Shown here piece by piece: positions 13,127 to 26,954 of a DNA stretch of 64,000 nucleotides; within the stretch, counting starts at the first letter, position 1, and each line of letters begins with the position of its first letter. Below the pieces are notes generated by a model, which was not told the origin of the DNA, ran no database searches, and saw nothing but the letters and a program-made list of their open reading frames with translations. The stretch covers positions 124,001-188,000 of the forward strand of contig NW_026515542.1 of NCBI RefSeq assembly GCF_014898815.1. Reading direction: 5' to 3'. Position numbers and translations under genes: made by a program. This stretch comes from Panonychus citri. Taxonomy: Eukaryota > Arthropoda > Arachnida > Trombidiformes > Tetranychidae.

Positions 13127-16017
13127 CCAAGACAGTTAAGATTTTTTTGTTTACTTTAAGTTAGTTGATTATTGCCATTTACTTTTCCCTTCAATTGATT
13201 TCCCTCATCATCATCATTATCATCATCGTATCCTGTTTATTGTGTATTGTTGTTGTTGTTGTTGATGACGATGAAAAAAAAAACCTTAATCATTACTGAA
13301 CAACAACAGCAAAAGTCTGGATAACGATCAACTAGCAACAGAAACAACAACAACAATTAATATGGAAACATAATCAAACATTAAACAATTCCAATCATAA
13401 TGATGATGATAATTAAAGCATCGAAATGAAAAGGGAAAAGGAAATCAAGTATTGATAGTTGATGATTAAGAGAAAAAAAAGAAATCAAATTATCAAGAGA
13501 TTCAATTATCTTGTTGTTGTTATTTACATGAGGATAAGAAGAAGAAGAAGAGAAGAAGAAAGAGAATTGAGATTCTGAGCTCTTTGGAAGATAAGTAAAA
13601 GGGAGTTCAAGGTCATCTTCATGATGGAAAGAAAAGAAAGAGAAAATGTTTAGAAAGAGAGAAAAGAGTAAACAAAAATAACAAATGTAACCAAAGAAGA
13701 AGATGAAATAGACAGGGGATGGAAGATAATCGAGTGAGAGAAAACCAAAAAGTCGAAAGAGAATCATCTAGTTACGTAATTATGATTATCTTTGATGAGA
13801 AAGATGATGATGGAGAGAGAGAAGAAGAAGAAGAAGATGATAAGAAGAGAGGGTGGTAAAAGGGAGGAGGCATCTCTTCATCTCTTCATCTTCTCCATCA
13901 TTCTCATCACTCATGGAGACAAAAACCGCATCACACATATTCAGAGTTTTCTTCTCGTTCTTCTCACTTTTTTTGTTATCATCTCTTGTCTTTTTCCTCT
14001 TTCTTTCCCTTTCCATCGTCATCATAATCATTATTATCATAGGCTCACTCATTTACTCTCTCTCACTCACTCACTCACTCTAACTCACTCATTGATCTGT
14101 ACATTGCCCACACTTTGCTTTAATATACAAGTATTAACAAGTAAACAAAAAACATCAATCAGGCAACACGGTAACCAAGTTTCACTCCCACTTTTTTTTT
14201 ATCATCATCTCATCATCTCACCATCTCATCATCTTACTCACTCATTCTCACTCTTTCTCACTCACTCTCACTCTCTCAAACATTACCATCATAATCACAT
14301 AGACAAAAACAACAACAACAACAACAACAAAAACAAACTCATATGTTGAATATTTTTTTCCCTTTTCAATGTGAATCAATTAGTTTCATCACTTATCAAC
14401 AATTATATCATTTAAATCATTGACTTATATAAAAATCATCTTCAACAATCATCTTAATTGTTTTAATTTTTGTTAAATTGTTCCATTGATAAAAGTTTTT
14501 CGTTATTAAATCTATTGACAATCTAGTCAAATTAAGTTCTAATTGTATAATTAAAACACTCATCATATCTCAATCATTTGTCGGACTAATCAAAAAGTAA
14601 AAAAAAAAATCATAATCATCAATTGGATTAACTTACAATCAATCAACAAGGAGGATTTTCAAAGGTAAATAACTGAATTAAATTGAATTGGATTTAAATC
14701 ACGTGATGATAGAAATTAATAACTACAAACAATTAATGAGACAATTAATAATAATGAACAGAAAACAACAACAACAACAATAACAATTAATCAATAAATA
14801 TAAAATGATCCAGAGAGAGTTAATTAAATATGATTAAATCTGGTTAATGTTGTTGTTGTTTTGATTAAGATGAAAGCAAAAAATTAAATCAACCTTGAAT
14901 GATTAAAACTAATGGCGTGTGATTTTGAATTAATCAACCTCAGGGATCTGAAACAAAATGTTTATTTGTTTACTGATTGTAGTTAATAACTAATATGATT
15001 GATATGGTCTGTTGATTGTTAATTGTTTCTCATCATTATCATTACAATTATAATCATAATCTGTTTCCAACAACACCAAATAACAAGATGAAGACTTATT
15101 AATATAATAGTATCATCATCACCACCACCACCACCAACAACAACAACTTAATCAACAACCATTGTCATTAATATTATTGTTATATTATTATTTTAATATA
15201 AATTCATTGATAACAATCAGGTAACAACAATCAACATCATCATCATCATCAGGTAACAGTGTTAACACCAAATAATAATAACAACAGTAACATAACATTA
15301 GGAAAAAAACTAATTATCATTTGTTGTTGTTGATTGTTGTTACCATTACAATTTGCAATTGTCATCCCAGGTTTGCTATTCCAAGTAAATCTAATTGTAA
15401 TGATTATGTTGATTGTTGATTGTTGATTGTTAGTATTGTTGCTTGGAAACTTTATTGATGATGTTGATGGTGGATATTGATGAGTGTGTGTTGTTGTTGT
15501 TGTTGTTATTGAAACTGTGTATGTTTACCAATAGCAAACATTGGAGATGAAAGATGACGATGATGATGATGATGATGAGAATCAAAAATTACATTGTATA
15601 ACAAAAGAGAGACTTTCTCTCTCTCACTCTCTCACTCTTAGTTATTTTCATCATCATCAGCTCACTATTTTTCTAGGTACTTGGTCGTTAATGTCCTTGA
15701 TAGGATATAAAAAGTGTATATAAAAAAAATCTAATAGTAAAAACAACAATTAACCTTGAACCGTAAACCGGCGTTGATTAGCTAAGTTGATTTATCAGTT
15801 GATTACAATCAAAATTTACCTTGTCAACTTATATTTATCATCTTGAAATCATCATCATCATCATCATCTTTGATTATCACTGATTCTTAATCTCTATCTT
15901 CATCTGATCTACATGATAACTTGATCTTTGATTATATTTTCCTGGTTTCGTTTTCAATTCACCGGTAAACAGAACTGATCAGCTGATTGACATGATCTTT
16001 TTTTTATCATCACCAAT

Positions 16018-16020
<3 letters not shown>

Positions 16021-16054
<34 letters not shown>
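16021..16054. repeat. (CT)17 microsatellite
   Basis: Uninterrupted CT dinucleotide run. Confidence 0.95.
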
Positions 16055-16058
<4 letters not shown>

Positions 16059-18350
16059 TCATCATTATGATCTATTGATTTCAATTGATTGTGATCTGAT
16101 TAATTTATTTACAATATCGTTTTGATTATATATCATTTCGTTGACTCTAATTTTTTGCTCATATTTTTGAGTTGTTTTTTTAAACAACTTTTTTTTCCTG
16201 CTTCTGAATTGATTAAGTTATATTTTTGTTATAAAATTGTTGATTATGATGATGATTTGATGATGACAAACTTTATTCATCACCATCATCATCATAATAG
16301 TAACAATCATGATTATAAATGTATTTTAATTTGATTGAGGAAACAACAATAACACAACAACATTAGCAAAAAAAGTAACAATGTTTCTGATTATTATTGT
16401 GACGTACAAAATACTAAGGCAACAAATTGAATTAGTGTATTGAAAGTATTAGATTAAACTGAACTCAATTAAAAGTAATCAAACTAAATTAAAACAATCA
16501 ACAATTATCATGCATGTGAATAAATTAATAGAAACCAGATTGATCATGATAATCATCAGAATTGTTGTAAAAATCATCCCAATGAAAGACAATGACAATT
16601 AGTGGAAAAATAAATTCAGAATTGAAACAAAACAAGAAAATTGAAGATGATGAAGATGAAGATGAAGATGATTATGTAAGTGATGAGAGTCTAGTCAGTG
16701 TCCTTCAAGATGATGATAATCATCATCATGATCATCATATAAAAATCAACAATTATATGATCAATTCTTTGCCTTTATAATGAAGTAATTTTAACCATAT
16801 AATTAGTATCATAATCATCATGTTTGATGTTTATTTCATCATCAGCTGATTAGATTTTTTGAAATCTTTAATTGTCCGATTATTGGAGGTTTATTGTTGC
16901 AGTTAAATGATAATTTAATTGCAATGGAATCAATTAATTGACAAGTTTGTGTTTTGTTTGCTGTCGTTGGAAAAGTATTGAAAGTTTTTTTCCTTTGCTT
17001 TGATTGTAATTTTGTTTTGCTTTTTTACTTGTTGATTGTAAATTGTTTGTTGATTGTGATGTTTATAATAATAATTTGTTGATTGAGTGAGTGACTGAAT
17101 GAGTGAGATTACAAACTCTCAAGGAGACTTACAGTTTACTTTACAACTACGTGGTAAATGCGTTTTCAAGGTTAACTCAAGGATTCTAAAAGCTAAAAGT
17201 GCAACTTTGTTGATTCCTTTTAATTCAACTAATCAACTTAATCAACTTACGAAAATATTAAGCTAATCATCTTGATCGATAATCTAATCCATTGACCCAA
17301 ACCGGTCGATTGGGTCAACTCACAACTTTGATTAGAACTTTTTTCTTTTCTTATTTAGGGACAAAAAACAAATTCGATGAGAATAACAAAAAAGAGTTTA
17401 CTTTCCCATTTTCTTTTCTAAATTATTTTGATTTACTAATTGTTGAAGGATTTGATTATGATGATAATTTAGAAAAATGATCACCTTAACAATTAAAATT
17501 ATCCTAATTCAAACGATTGTTTTTGAATTTTGTTCATCACAACAACAATTAACTATAATTGTTACACCAAAGTAAAAGTTACCATTTAAATTGTTTATCG
17601 TTTAACTTTTGATTATGTTTAACTTGTTAAATTGTTTATTCTTAATTTGATTATTTTTAATCTCTCAAGGATAAACAATTAACTTTCATATGAATAAATT
17701 GTTGATACTTTTCAACAATTATTATTATATTCTGAATCTGAACAACAACAACAAAAGTTTCCAACCTTTTTAATATTGTTGATTGTTAACAGTTACTTTT
17801 AATTTTATTGTTATTACTCTTAATGTTTGTCTAATAAACAAGCATTTAATAATTATCCATCATGATTAGTTGATTGTTAATAATAATAAAAAAAAATACA
17901 GAGATGATAACACGAAGAAAAAAACTCAGGTAAAAAAAGACAGAGAAAAAAAAACTTCCAAAGGAAATATAAGTTTTTTTTTGCTATTCCAATATTATTA
18001 CAACTTCTTCCTCTTTTACCTTGTTAATTTATGATAGTTGATAGTTAATAGTTAATGGTTAGTTGATTAAATTGTTTATTTTATCATCATTTCAAATCAA
18101 TAATAAACAGGTAAACATATTAATGGTTAAATTGTATGGTAACTACAATCCTTTCATTATTAAACTTTCCCTCCTCCCAATGCCCACTGTCCACCATCAA
18201 CCTCATTCATTGATTGTCTTGAGAAAATTAATTAGTTAATTGTGAACAATCATTTGATTAGATTCTCTCTCTCTCTCTCTCTCTTTGTGTGTGTTTATAT
18301 TTATTTGAGAAGATGATGTTTATTTATATTATCATCCTCATCTTTATGAA

Positions 18351-18431
18351 TTCTGGTTGAGTCTAGACCAGAAATTCTGGTTGCTGGTTACTTGATGAAA
18401 CACTGATCATGATTCTGGTTTTGAACCAGAA
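18351..18431. repeat. Cluster of TTCTGGTT / AACCAGAA words with an 8-bp stem
   Basis: Several TTCTGGTT-like words in both orientations lie within 81 bp. The last pair, TTCTGGTT-TTG-AACCAGAA (18413-18431), is a perfect 8-bp stem with a 3-nt loop. Function is unknown. The same word occurs singly elsewhere in the window. Confidence 0.5.
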
Positions 18432-21400
18432 AAAAAACTCATCATTTTTTGTTAATTGTGAGTTTTAATTTAGATTAAGTAAACAAATTATTGGAAGAGG
18501 ATAAATATTCAATTATCTTATTGAAATTGTACCAAAATTTTAATTGACTTGACAATACAAGTTCACTAATTGTGAGCATATTAATTTTACAATATTATCT
18601 TAAGTTTGTTTTTTTTTATTCTGGCGATGATTTAATTGTTGTAGGAGTTGATTTGCCAAGGGTTGATTGATTTGATTAGTATTATTGTGATTTACTGATT
18701 GTTTGTTGGGTAATCAAAGTTAATCATTCAATATTTTACTATTTACAAGTATAAATGAAAGTCAATCTTCTGACTGATTGTTACAATTAACATTATTGAT
18801 TATTGTTATTATTTTGCTATTCAATCAAGATTAACCGTTTTATCAGCAAAAAAATTGTATTAAATCCAGTAAGTTAATTCAGTTGCAACAATTAATCACT
18901 CGCACACTTTTTTTGTATTTGATTTATATTTAGTCATTGATTAGATTAGAAACAATTAGAAATTAACAATTATAATCAGTAGATTAACTGGAAAAATCAT
19001 TATTATTCATATATTACAATTGACTAGAGTTACTTAATCACAATTAGGATGATCGTAATCAAAAGCTTCAAATTAACTGGACAATAACTCAAATTGACTG
19101 TTAATTGGTAACGATTTTGATGATTAGTTAATTTAGTTGATAAATCTTAACAATTTTACTTTCATCTTGATTGTTGGAATCAATTTACCACCCACTTCCT
19201 GATCCGGTTCCTCTTTTTAATCACTTGATGAGCATCTGAACAAATAATTAGGATTTTGCTTCATGAAATGAAAATTTCAACAGGGAGTTAATTGTAACAA
19301 TCAGTGAAACCATTTAATATAATTAAACATCCTGTATAAACAATCATCTAATCATAACAAATAATATAAATAATTATTGATTGTAAACAATTTAAGGTAA
19401 ACAATATCGACCTAAATTATTGATCAACTAATCATTTTGATATTAAACTTTTTTTTTTACATTCATTACATTGATAACAACAATTTACTAATTCTTATAC
19501 AATCAAGTAACAATTAGTTGATCATTAGGCACCAATTGTTGATTCCATGATGTATTAATAATAATTTCTCATCACAATTTTGTTTAATTGTTTTAGTTTA
19601 TCTTTAATCAACCAATGATCAATCATTGTTTACACATTAAATTACTGGAAATTAGTTAATTGTGAAGGAGTTATTTAAGTTAATTCTCAACAGTTGATTC
19701 ATTGTATTAATTGTTATCAATTAAAAACCTTAATCAGTAACTACCGTTTTTAATTATCTTTAATGCTTTAACCTTAATTGTTTAGTTATTATTCAATTAG
19801 ATTTACTTTGATTTTAACAAATTTGATTATCACAATTAAACATAATTAAAGGAGTTTTTTTATGATTCTGACATTCAATTGTAGATTTGAATAGTAAATG
19901 ATTAGGATTTAATCACATTCTAATTGATTAATCATCAGAAACTATCTCATTCTCAACAATTAAAATCTCTAACTGGGTGAATACATTACAAGTACAACTA
20001 AATCAAATTTAATTGTTGACGTTTTTCCCCTTTGTCTTGATGAAATGAAAATCTAATGATAATTATGATGAACTAATTGTGTTGATTAAAATCAAATTAG
20101 TTGATGGATTGATTTAATTTCCTTGTTGGTTGTTATTAATATGTTTGCATAAATAAATAACTTTTTTTTTCAAGGAACTAAATTAAACTAATCCAATACA
20201 ATCAACAACAAGCAAACAATCAAAAATACAACAATTAACAGACAATCATTTGAATGTTTAATTTACAATCAGGATTAACAATCAAATGTAAATTAATAAA
20301 TAATTATTTACCTTTAATTATTGTTTATTGTAATAATCATTACCTATTATCAATAGATAGATATTTAATTGTTAACCCAATCAATCAATCAAATAGTAAT
20401 CAACATCGTTATCATTTCAACAATTAATTAACAATTAGCCAAAACTAACAAATTATTACAATCAATTGAGGTTTAATCAGTCAGATTAAAAGACAATTAA
20501 TAAAAAGTTAAAAAACTTTAATTGTCCTTGAACTTGTTTAATGAACTTGTTACTACTACTGATTAACTGTTAATTGTAACAATTAAAATATTATCAAAAA
20601 GTTTGTGTCATTTCCGTTTCCGTCAGCTGATGATGTTGAATCCAATTAATTTCCAATAAGATATTTAAATTTACTTTAATTGTGATTAGATGTTGTTGTT
20701 GTGAGATATTAATGATTTGTTAATCATCAAGAAATTAACAACAATCAACAATCAACAATTAACAATAATCGAAAACACCTTTTTCTTTATTATCAAATCG
20801 TGATGAAGATTTTATTAATTGTGTTATCTAATTGTTTCCAATTTTAATTGCTAATTATTAAGAATTTATTTATTTTCTCTAATTGTAGATGATTAAATTA
20901 GTTAAATTGTAACAATCAATAACAGCTCACAGAAAAGGGAAAGTTAATTGTAACAAGTTTATGATAGCAAATTGTTGACAATCATTGGATTTTAGTTAAT
21001 CAACAATTAACACCAACTTGATTGAAAATAGTTGATAATCAATGTTTATGATTAATGATAGTTAATTGTTTACAATTTGTAAATTGTGTTGAGAATGAGA
21101 AATTAATTTTTCTGGTTTTCTGGTTGTTGAAGATTTTATTTTATTTTGTTACCTTGTAATTATTAGAATTAACTATTTACAATTAGTTGATTGTGATGAG
21201 TTGGATTTCAATTGTTTGTGCTTGATAATAGTAATCATTAAATTGTTGATTCTCTTAATTGTTACCGTAAATATCAACCTTTGTTTCTTGCCAACTATCA
21301 ACAACAATTAAATGATTTTCCTTTAAATTGTGATTGTCTTAAGATCATGATTAAGATGATAATCATCATCATCATCAACTAATGTTGATTAAACAATTAA

Positions 21401-22457
21401 AATCTATCAATTAATTTAACAAGTTTCCAATCAAATTGCAACATTTTCATAGGCAGTTGATTAAAATATCATCTAATTGTTGCTAATTCGTTGATCGTTT
21501 AGTTAGCTAATCCAGTTAACTTGATTGTTGGAAGCACATGATTAAATTATGTTACCTTAATTGTGTCTATTGCATGTTGATTATAATAATACAATAAATG
21601 AAGAAAGATAAATTAACCTTGAAAGAGATAATAATTATATTAGTTGATTGTTGATAACATTGATTATTAATTGTAACATTAACTAATCAACTCTAAACAT
21701 ATATATTAATTAATTGCAACACAAATTATTAAGAAGTGGCCTGATGATAATAATTAAATGATTACGATAACAAATAAAACAATTTACTAAAATTGTCATT
21801 ACAATCAGAGACTTAATCACCTTAACGATGATAATTTAATCAATCTTTTGATTTCCTTTCCCTTTTAATCAATACAATAAATATATTCCTAACAATTAGA
21901 GACAATGTTTATTTTGTTTTCCTAACAATTTAATTACAAACTGATTAATTAACAACTCCCACAGTTGGATAATCAACTGAATTAACCAATTGCTACTGTT
22001 TTTGATTAACTTTCATTATCTCTGATTTGATGTAGTTAAACTTATTTAGTATTGTGTTTTTTAGACCTAAACGATAATTAACTAACAATTAAGGTACTGA
22101 AAATTACAATCTTACAATCTAAGTACATTTAAATTGATCAACAATCAATTAATTATGAAAATGAGTCAACAAAATTAAGATAATGAATGTAATCAACATC
22201 GAGCGCCATCTCTTGAGATACAAAACAAACTCACGAATTTGTTGACTGATAAAATTGTAAAGAAAACAAAATTGATTTAAATTACCTGATTAATTATACA
22301 ATTGAACGGGAAAATAATTACATTTACAATTATAATAATTAACTAATTGTTTACCAAATGATTGATTCTTTAACCTTGTAAACACTGACGTTTAAATAAA
22401 ATCTTATTGACGTTGATGAAAGTTAATTATTCATTTCGATTAATAATATTATTAAAC

Positions 22458-22477
22458 ATTATCATGATCATGATAAT
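22458..22477. repeat. Perfect 20-bp palindrome
   Basis: ATTATCATGATCATGATAAT is its own reverse complement. In DNA so rich in ATCAT and ATGAT words this may arise by chance. Confidence 0.7.
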
Positions 22478-24203
22478 AATCATTACAATTAACTGAATAA
22501 CCTATTAAATTGTAAATAGAGGAAGAGGATTAGAGAGAGAGAGAGAGACAAAAAAATGACCGAAAAAAATAGTTACCGTTAGGAGATTGACTAATTTTTC
22601 ACTCATGGTCCCATCATCATAATCATTAACTCAACTAATTAATTAAAATGATAATTTGATTAAAATGGATCCTAATGTTGATCATGATCAGGTCGATGAT
22701 GATAATCATCATTTATCTTCATGTTGACGCCTTAATAATAATAACGGAACCAAATGCAATGAGAGGGTGAAAAAAGTTAATTCTGGAAACTGAAAAGTTC
22801 AGAGTTACCATGATAAAGATAATGATTATGATAATAATTAACATGATGATGATGATGATGATGGTCAGTTTAATGGTCACGGTATTGCCCGGCAACGGAA
22901 AACATAAGTTAAATTGTTGAATGTAATTGCTGTGGATCAATGAATTTAATGTTAATTTTTTGGTTCCTCATTGATTATGATTAACATGAAAATAGTTTGA
23001 GTTTTTGTTTTGTTTTTACTTGATTGTTGTTGTCATCTAATTGTGTTTATTGTTAATTAAAGGTTAACTAATGGCTTCACTGATTATGATGAGCAGAAAA
23101 GAAAACCGTTAATTGTAATTATTACAATTGCATCGGATTGTAATCATAACAATAATAACGAAAAGTTTTCCCAATAGTTGATTAACTTTGGTCTTTGATG
23201 AAATTTAATTGTGGACGTGTTTTAATCACTGAAATGTTTAATTGTTATGATTAAGTTTCAATGATGATGATAATGATAATGATAATTAAAGCTTTAAACC
23301 ATTAAATCAATTTGCTTACGGTTAAAGTTGTTAATCAATTTTTCATAATTCCAGTCTAATTGTAACAATTAACCTGAAGCTGTTATCATTGCATTGGGTT
23401 TTAATTATTTATTAATCAACTTGATCAATGATAATGATTATGTTAATTGTTTGTATATTAATTATTTTATTTATATATTATTATAATAATAAGTGTAACA
23501 ATAACAATAATCATAATTAGTTTGGATAAATAATACAATTAACAAGGACAATTTAGTCTAATTTTGTGACTCTAATGATTTATAAATAATAAATAACTTG
23601 CAATCAAGAAAATGATTAACAAATTGTTTACCTAACTAACTAAATTAATTAATCAAAAGTGATTAGTTGTTTAGCAATGGAAATTAGTTTTACAATCAAG
23701 ATTATTGAAAACAGTTTTTCCTTGACAATGGTGATTGTTAGTTAATTGTTTAAATCGACTTGCAATTATCAACTAAATCAAGTATGAAAAAGAGGTAAAT
23801 ATAAAGAGTAAAAGGTGGCAACACAATTAGTTAATTGTTTAGATACCAAAAAAAGAAAATGAAACAATTATCTTGACAATTAACCTTGAAAAGAAAAATC
23901 AATCAACAACAATCAACAGAGAAGAGAAAACAACAAAAGTCAATGTATCACAATCAAGAAAACTAATTGTTTCAACTGAACAATTAATCACAATTATAAA
24001 TGATAATAAGTAAATAATCACAATCTAAATAAGATCATAAGTAATTATTGAATCATCTCGATATAATTAAAAGTAATAATCAAGAGCGAAGCAAAAAAAG
24101 GTTCACCAGTTTGTTTAGAACTCGAAGTTGAGAAAAAACTTTTTTCGGAAAGTTTTTCGCTCGCACATCGAGGTCAGCATCTGGTGGTGCTAAATATTGA
24201 CCC

Positions 24204-24232
<29 letters not shown>
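24204..24232. repeat. (GA)n microsatellite
   Basis: AG/GA dinucleotide run of about 29 bp. Confidence 0.95.
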
Positions 24233-24235
<3 letters not shown>

Positions 24236-25617
24236 AAGTGAGAAAAATCATCTTCTTCATCCGCAGGTAAATCACACAAAGAGATGAAGATGAACAATAG
24301 TCTCTATTATAACCATAGAAATTATTTTTATCCATAGGTGAAAGTTATTAATGGTAAAGGTAAATAAGGAAAGTTAAGAAATAGAAAGGAAAATGAAAAT
24401 CTATCATAATAGGATTGGTATATTGTACTAATGCAAATGTTGTTGTTGTTGTTTGTTGTCTCATCATCATCATCATCACCATCTTCCCAACAGAGGAAGT
24501 AGGAAGATGAGGAAGATGAGGATAAAGATGGTGAAGACGATGTACCAGAAAAGGTGCCAAGGTTGTGAAAGTGAAAGTTAAGATTAGAACGATTTAAATT
24601 TTGTTTTCTATGGGAAAATATTACACATTGGACATGAAAACAACGCAATGAGAGTCCTAGAAAAAAAGTCCAAATATATCTTTGTGGCGATAAAAAACGA
24701 GGTCATCGTAATGATGACCTCAATCCAATGGTCATAATTTATTTGGACATTTTTTTGGTTGAGAAAAGTTTTTACCTGGACTTGTGTTAACATGGTTTTC
24801 ATTTTTGAAATGAGCGCGATCATCTTGATTAGGTTAATTGTTATCATTTACCTTTTTCAATCAATAGATATTTGATTAACTTGATTGTTTTAAATTGTGA
24901 CACAATATTAATTAATGGTTTGTACTAAACTAAAAATTTCTGTGTCAATTAGTTGTACGTTTTTTTTAATCATATTAATGAATGATGATAACTAATGATG
25001 ATGATTATGTTGATTGTTATAACAATTATTAAATTATTACAATAGCCTGACTAAGACTCATCAATGATATTAGGAAAAAAAAATATTTAATTTAATACAT
25101 GATATAGTTAATTGTGATCAATAAATTGCTCCATCTACTTTGGTGATGAAATAATAAAGTTAATAATGATTAAATTGCTAATAACAATTTGTTACATTGG
25201 TTTGTTCAAGATGATCAAGTTAATCAAGTTTAATGATAATTACATTACTCTTATGATTTGATTGTTATTATTTGTTTTTAAGTAAATGATACAGATGAAG
25301 ATGATGATGATGATGATCACATGATTACAATTTATCAATCAAATTGAATATATAAAATAAACAATGACTAGTTTTTAATGATAATCAACCTTGATGATAA
25401 CAATTTAATGATAAAATTAATAATCATGATTAGATTTGAACATAAAATAGGTGTGACTCTTAATCCAGTTTCTTTCCCTTTGATTATCATGATTATGGTT
25501 TTTTGATAGTCTTGATTAGTCAAGATGATTAACCACACCCAAATCACCGAAACAAATTAATTGATGATTCTGATCAAGTTCTGAGATATAAAAATAAACT
25601 AGAAAATTGGAAAGAAA

Positions 25618-25656
25618 AACTTTTTTTTTCTCATTCGAATGAGAAGAAAAAAAGTT
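25618..25656. repeat. Near-perfect 39-bp palindrome (cruciform-capable)
   Basis: The perfect core CTCATTCGAATGAG (14 bp) is flanked by a T-run on the left (AACTTTTTTTTT) and an A-run on the right (AAGAAAAAAAGTT), so nearly the whole segment can fold on itself. The TTCGAA centre beside A/T runs recurs in other islands of the region, for example 12856, 27762, 35720, 47706 and 48319. Confidence 0.65.
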
Positions 25657-26929
25657 CTAATCGATAAAAATGAACCAGAACTTTTCTTTTTCAATAACAA
25701 ACAGATAATAATTTTTTTCCCTGACTTCTAATCTAATTATTTACCATTAATCGTGATTAGTTGAACTAATTATCGATTCGAGCATTTTATTATTATTGTT
25801 TTTGTGTCTTTTTAAGTTAATTAACTTGATCAACTTAATCAACAAGAAACACTAAACAATTTTTGATTTAGTTGAACAATTTCAGGTCTCTTATAATGTG
25901 ACCTGGATTCTAATTATGATAATTACAATTATGGATCAATATTAAAATTAATTTTGATTGTAATGATGATAATTTGAAAAAAAAGTGAAATTAAATTAAA
26001 TGTTTCCATTGTTTGAATATCAGATTCAATTGAATTGCTGGTTATAGTTTCAATGGTAGTGGGAGGTGGGGATGAGGATGATAAGGATGATGATATTAAA
26101 AGGGTTGAAATAAATAATCATGGTGATGATGATGATTTGGTGAGAGTAAGAGATGAGGATTCAAGTCGGAGGTAAATTAACTAATATAAAGTAATGATCA
26201 TGGTGAAAATTATTGAAATAAATTAGATGATGAGGATGAGAATGATAATGAAAAAAGCCTTTGAATGGGACACATATATTCATGAAAGTAAGATGATGAA
26301 GATGGTGAAGATGACAAAAGTGATGAGGATAATGATGATGATATTTGAAAGTTATCATGTTATATGAAAAAAAAATAGATGAAAAAAAGTGAATGAATGA
26401 AAAGGGAATGATAATAAGTGGGAGTTTTTTTGCCCTGATCATTATTGTTTATGGTGGAGAGGGTTGGGTAAGTTGGGGTGGGAGAAGTTATCATTTATGT
26501 TATTTTCTTATCATCATCATCAGCCTCATCTTTGTGTGTTCATTGGGGTGCAAAGTAGGATGAAAATGATAATAATAATGATGATGAAGATGTAGATGAG
26601 AATCCAAAAGTTTAGGTTGTGTTTTTTTTTGTCTTCAAGTGAATTACCAGAGTAAATATCATGAGAAGAAGATGAAAAAGTAAAAGATGAGAATGAGAAT
26701 AATGATAGAGAAAAAATTAACTATAGATGATGCTAATGATGATGAGAAGGGGGAAGAATCTGGATGAGGATGCTTGGTATATTCTAAATAGGATAACAAA
26801 GAAATAGAGTTGACATTAAATTCAATTAAAGGCATTCACCTCTTTCTCTTTCTTTTTGTTACCCTTTCCATCATCTTCGCATCTTCATCTCTCTTTTTCA
26901 TTTCTTCTCATCCTCATCATCATCATCAT

Positions 26930-26954
26930 CTCTCTCTCTCTCTCTCTCTCTCTT
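26930..26954. repeat. (TC)n microsatellite preceded by (ATC)n
   Basis: An (ATC)n tract passes directly into a 25-bp TC run. Confidence 0.9.

Larger units (their letters stand above)
8901..24200. other. Gene-poor AT-rich region, part 1
   Basis: I see no supportable protein or RNA gene in this 15 kb. The sequence is saturated with short words of the TAATTG/CAATTA and TTAATC/GATTAA types, such as CAATTAAC, TTGTTAATT and TGATTAAC. There are scattered (CAA)n, (GTT)n and (ATC)n runs. The longest open frames (minus 13381-13767, plus 13792-14349) are low-complexity Ser/Leu/Ile/His/Asn translations of microsatellites. A 36-bp direct repeat is listed separately. If the FoxP-like gene has upstream exons, they could lie here or further left, but I did not find them. 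Confidence 0.55.

Noticed and set aside
13381..14349. Overlapping long open frames on both strands (128 and 185 codons)
   Set aside because: Translations are runs of S, L, I, H, N and K from CT-, ATC- and CAA-rich DNA, open on both strands; no domain, no splice context.
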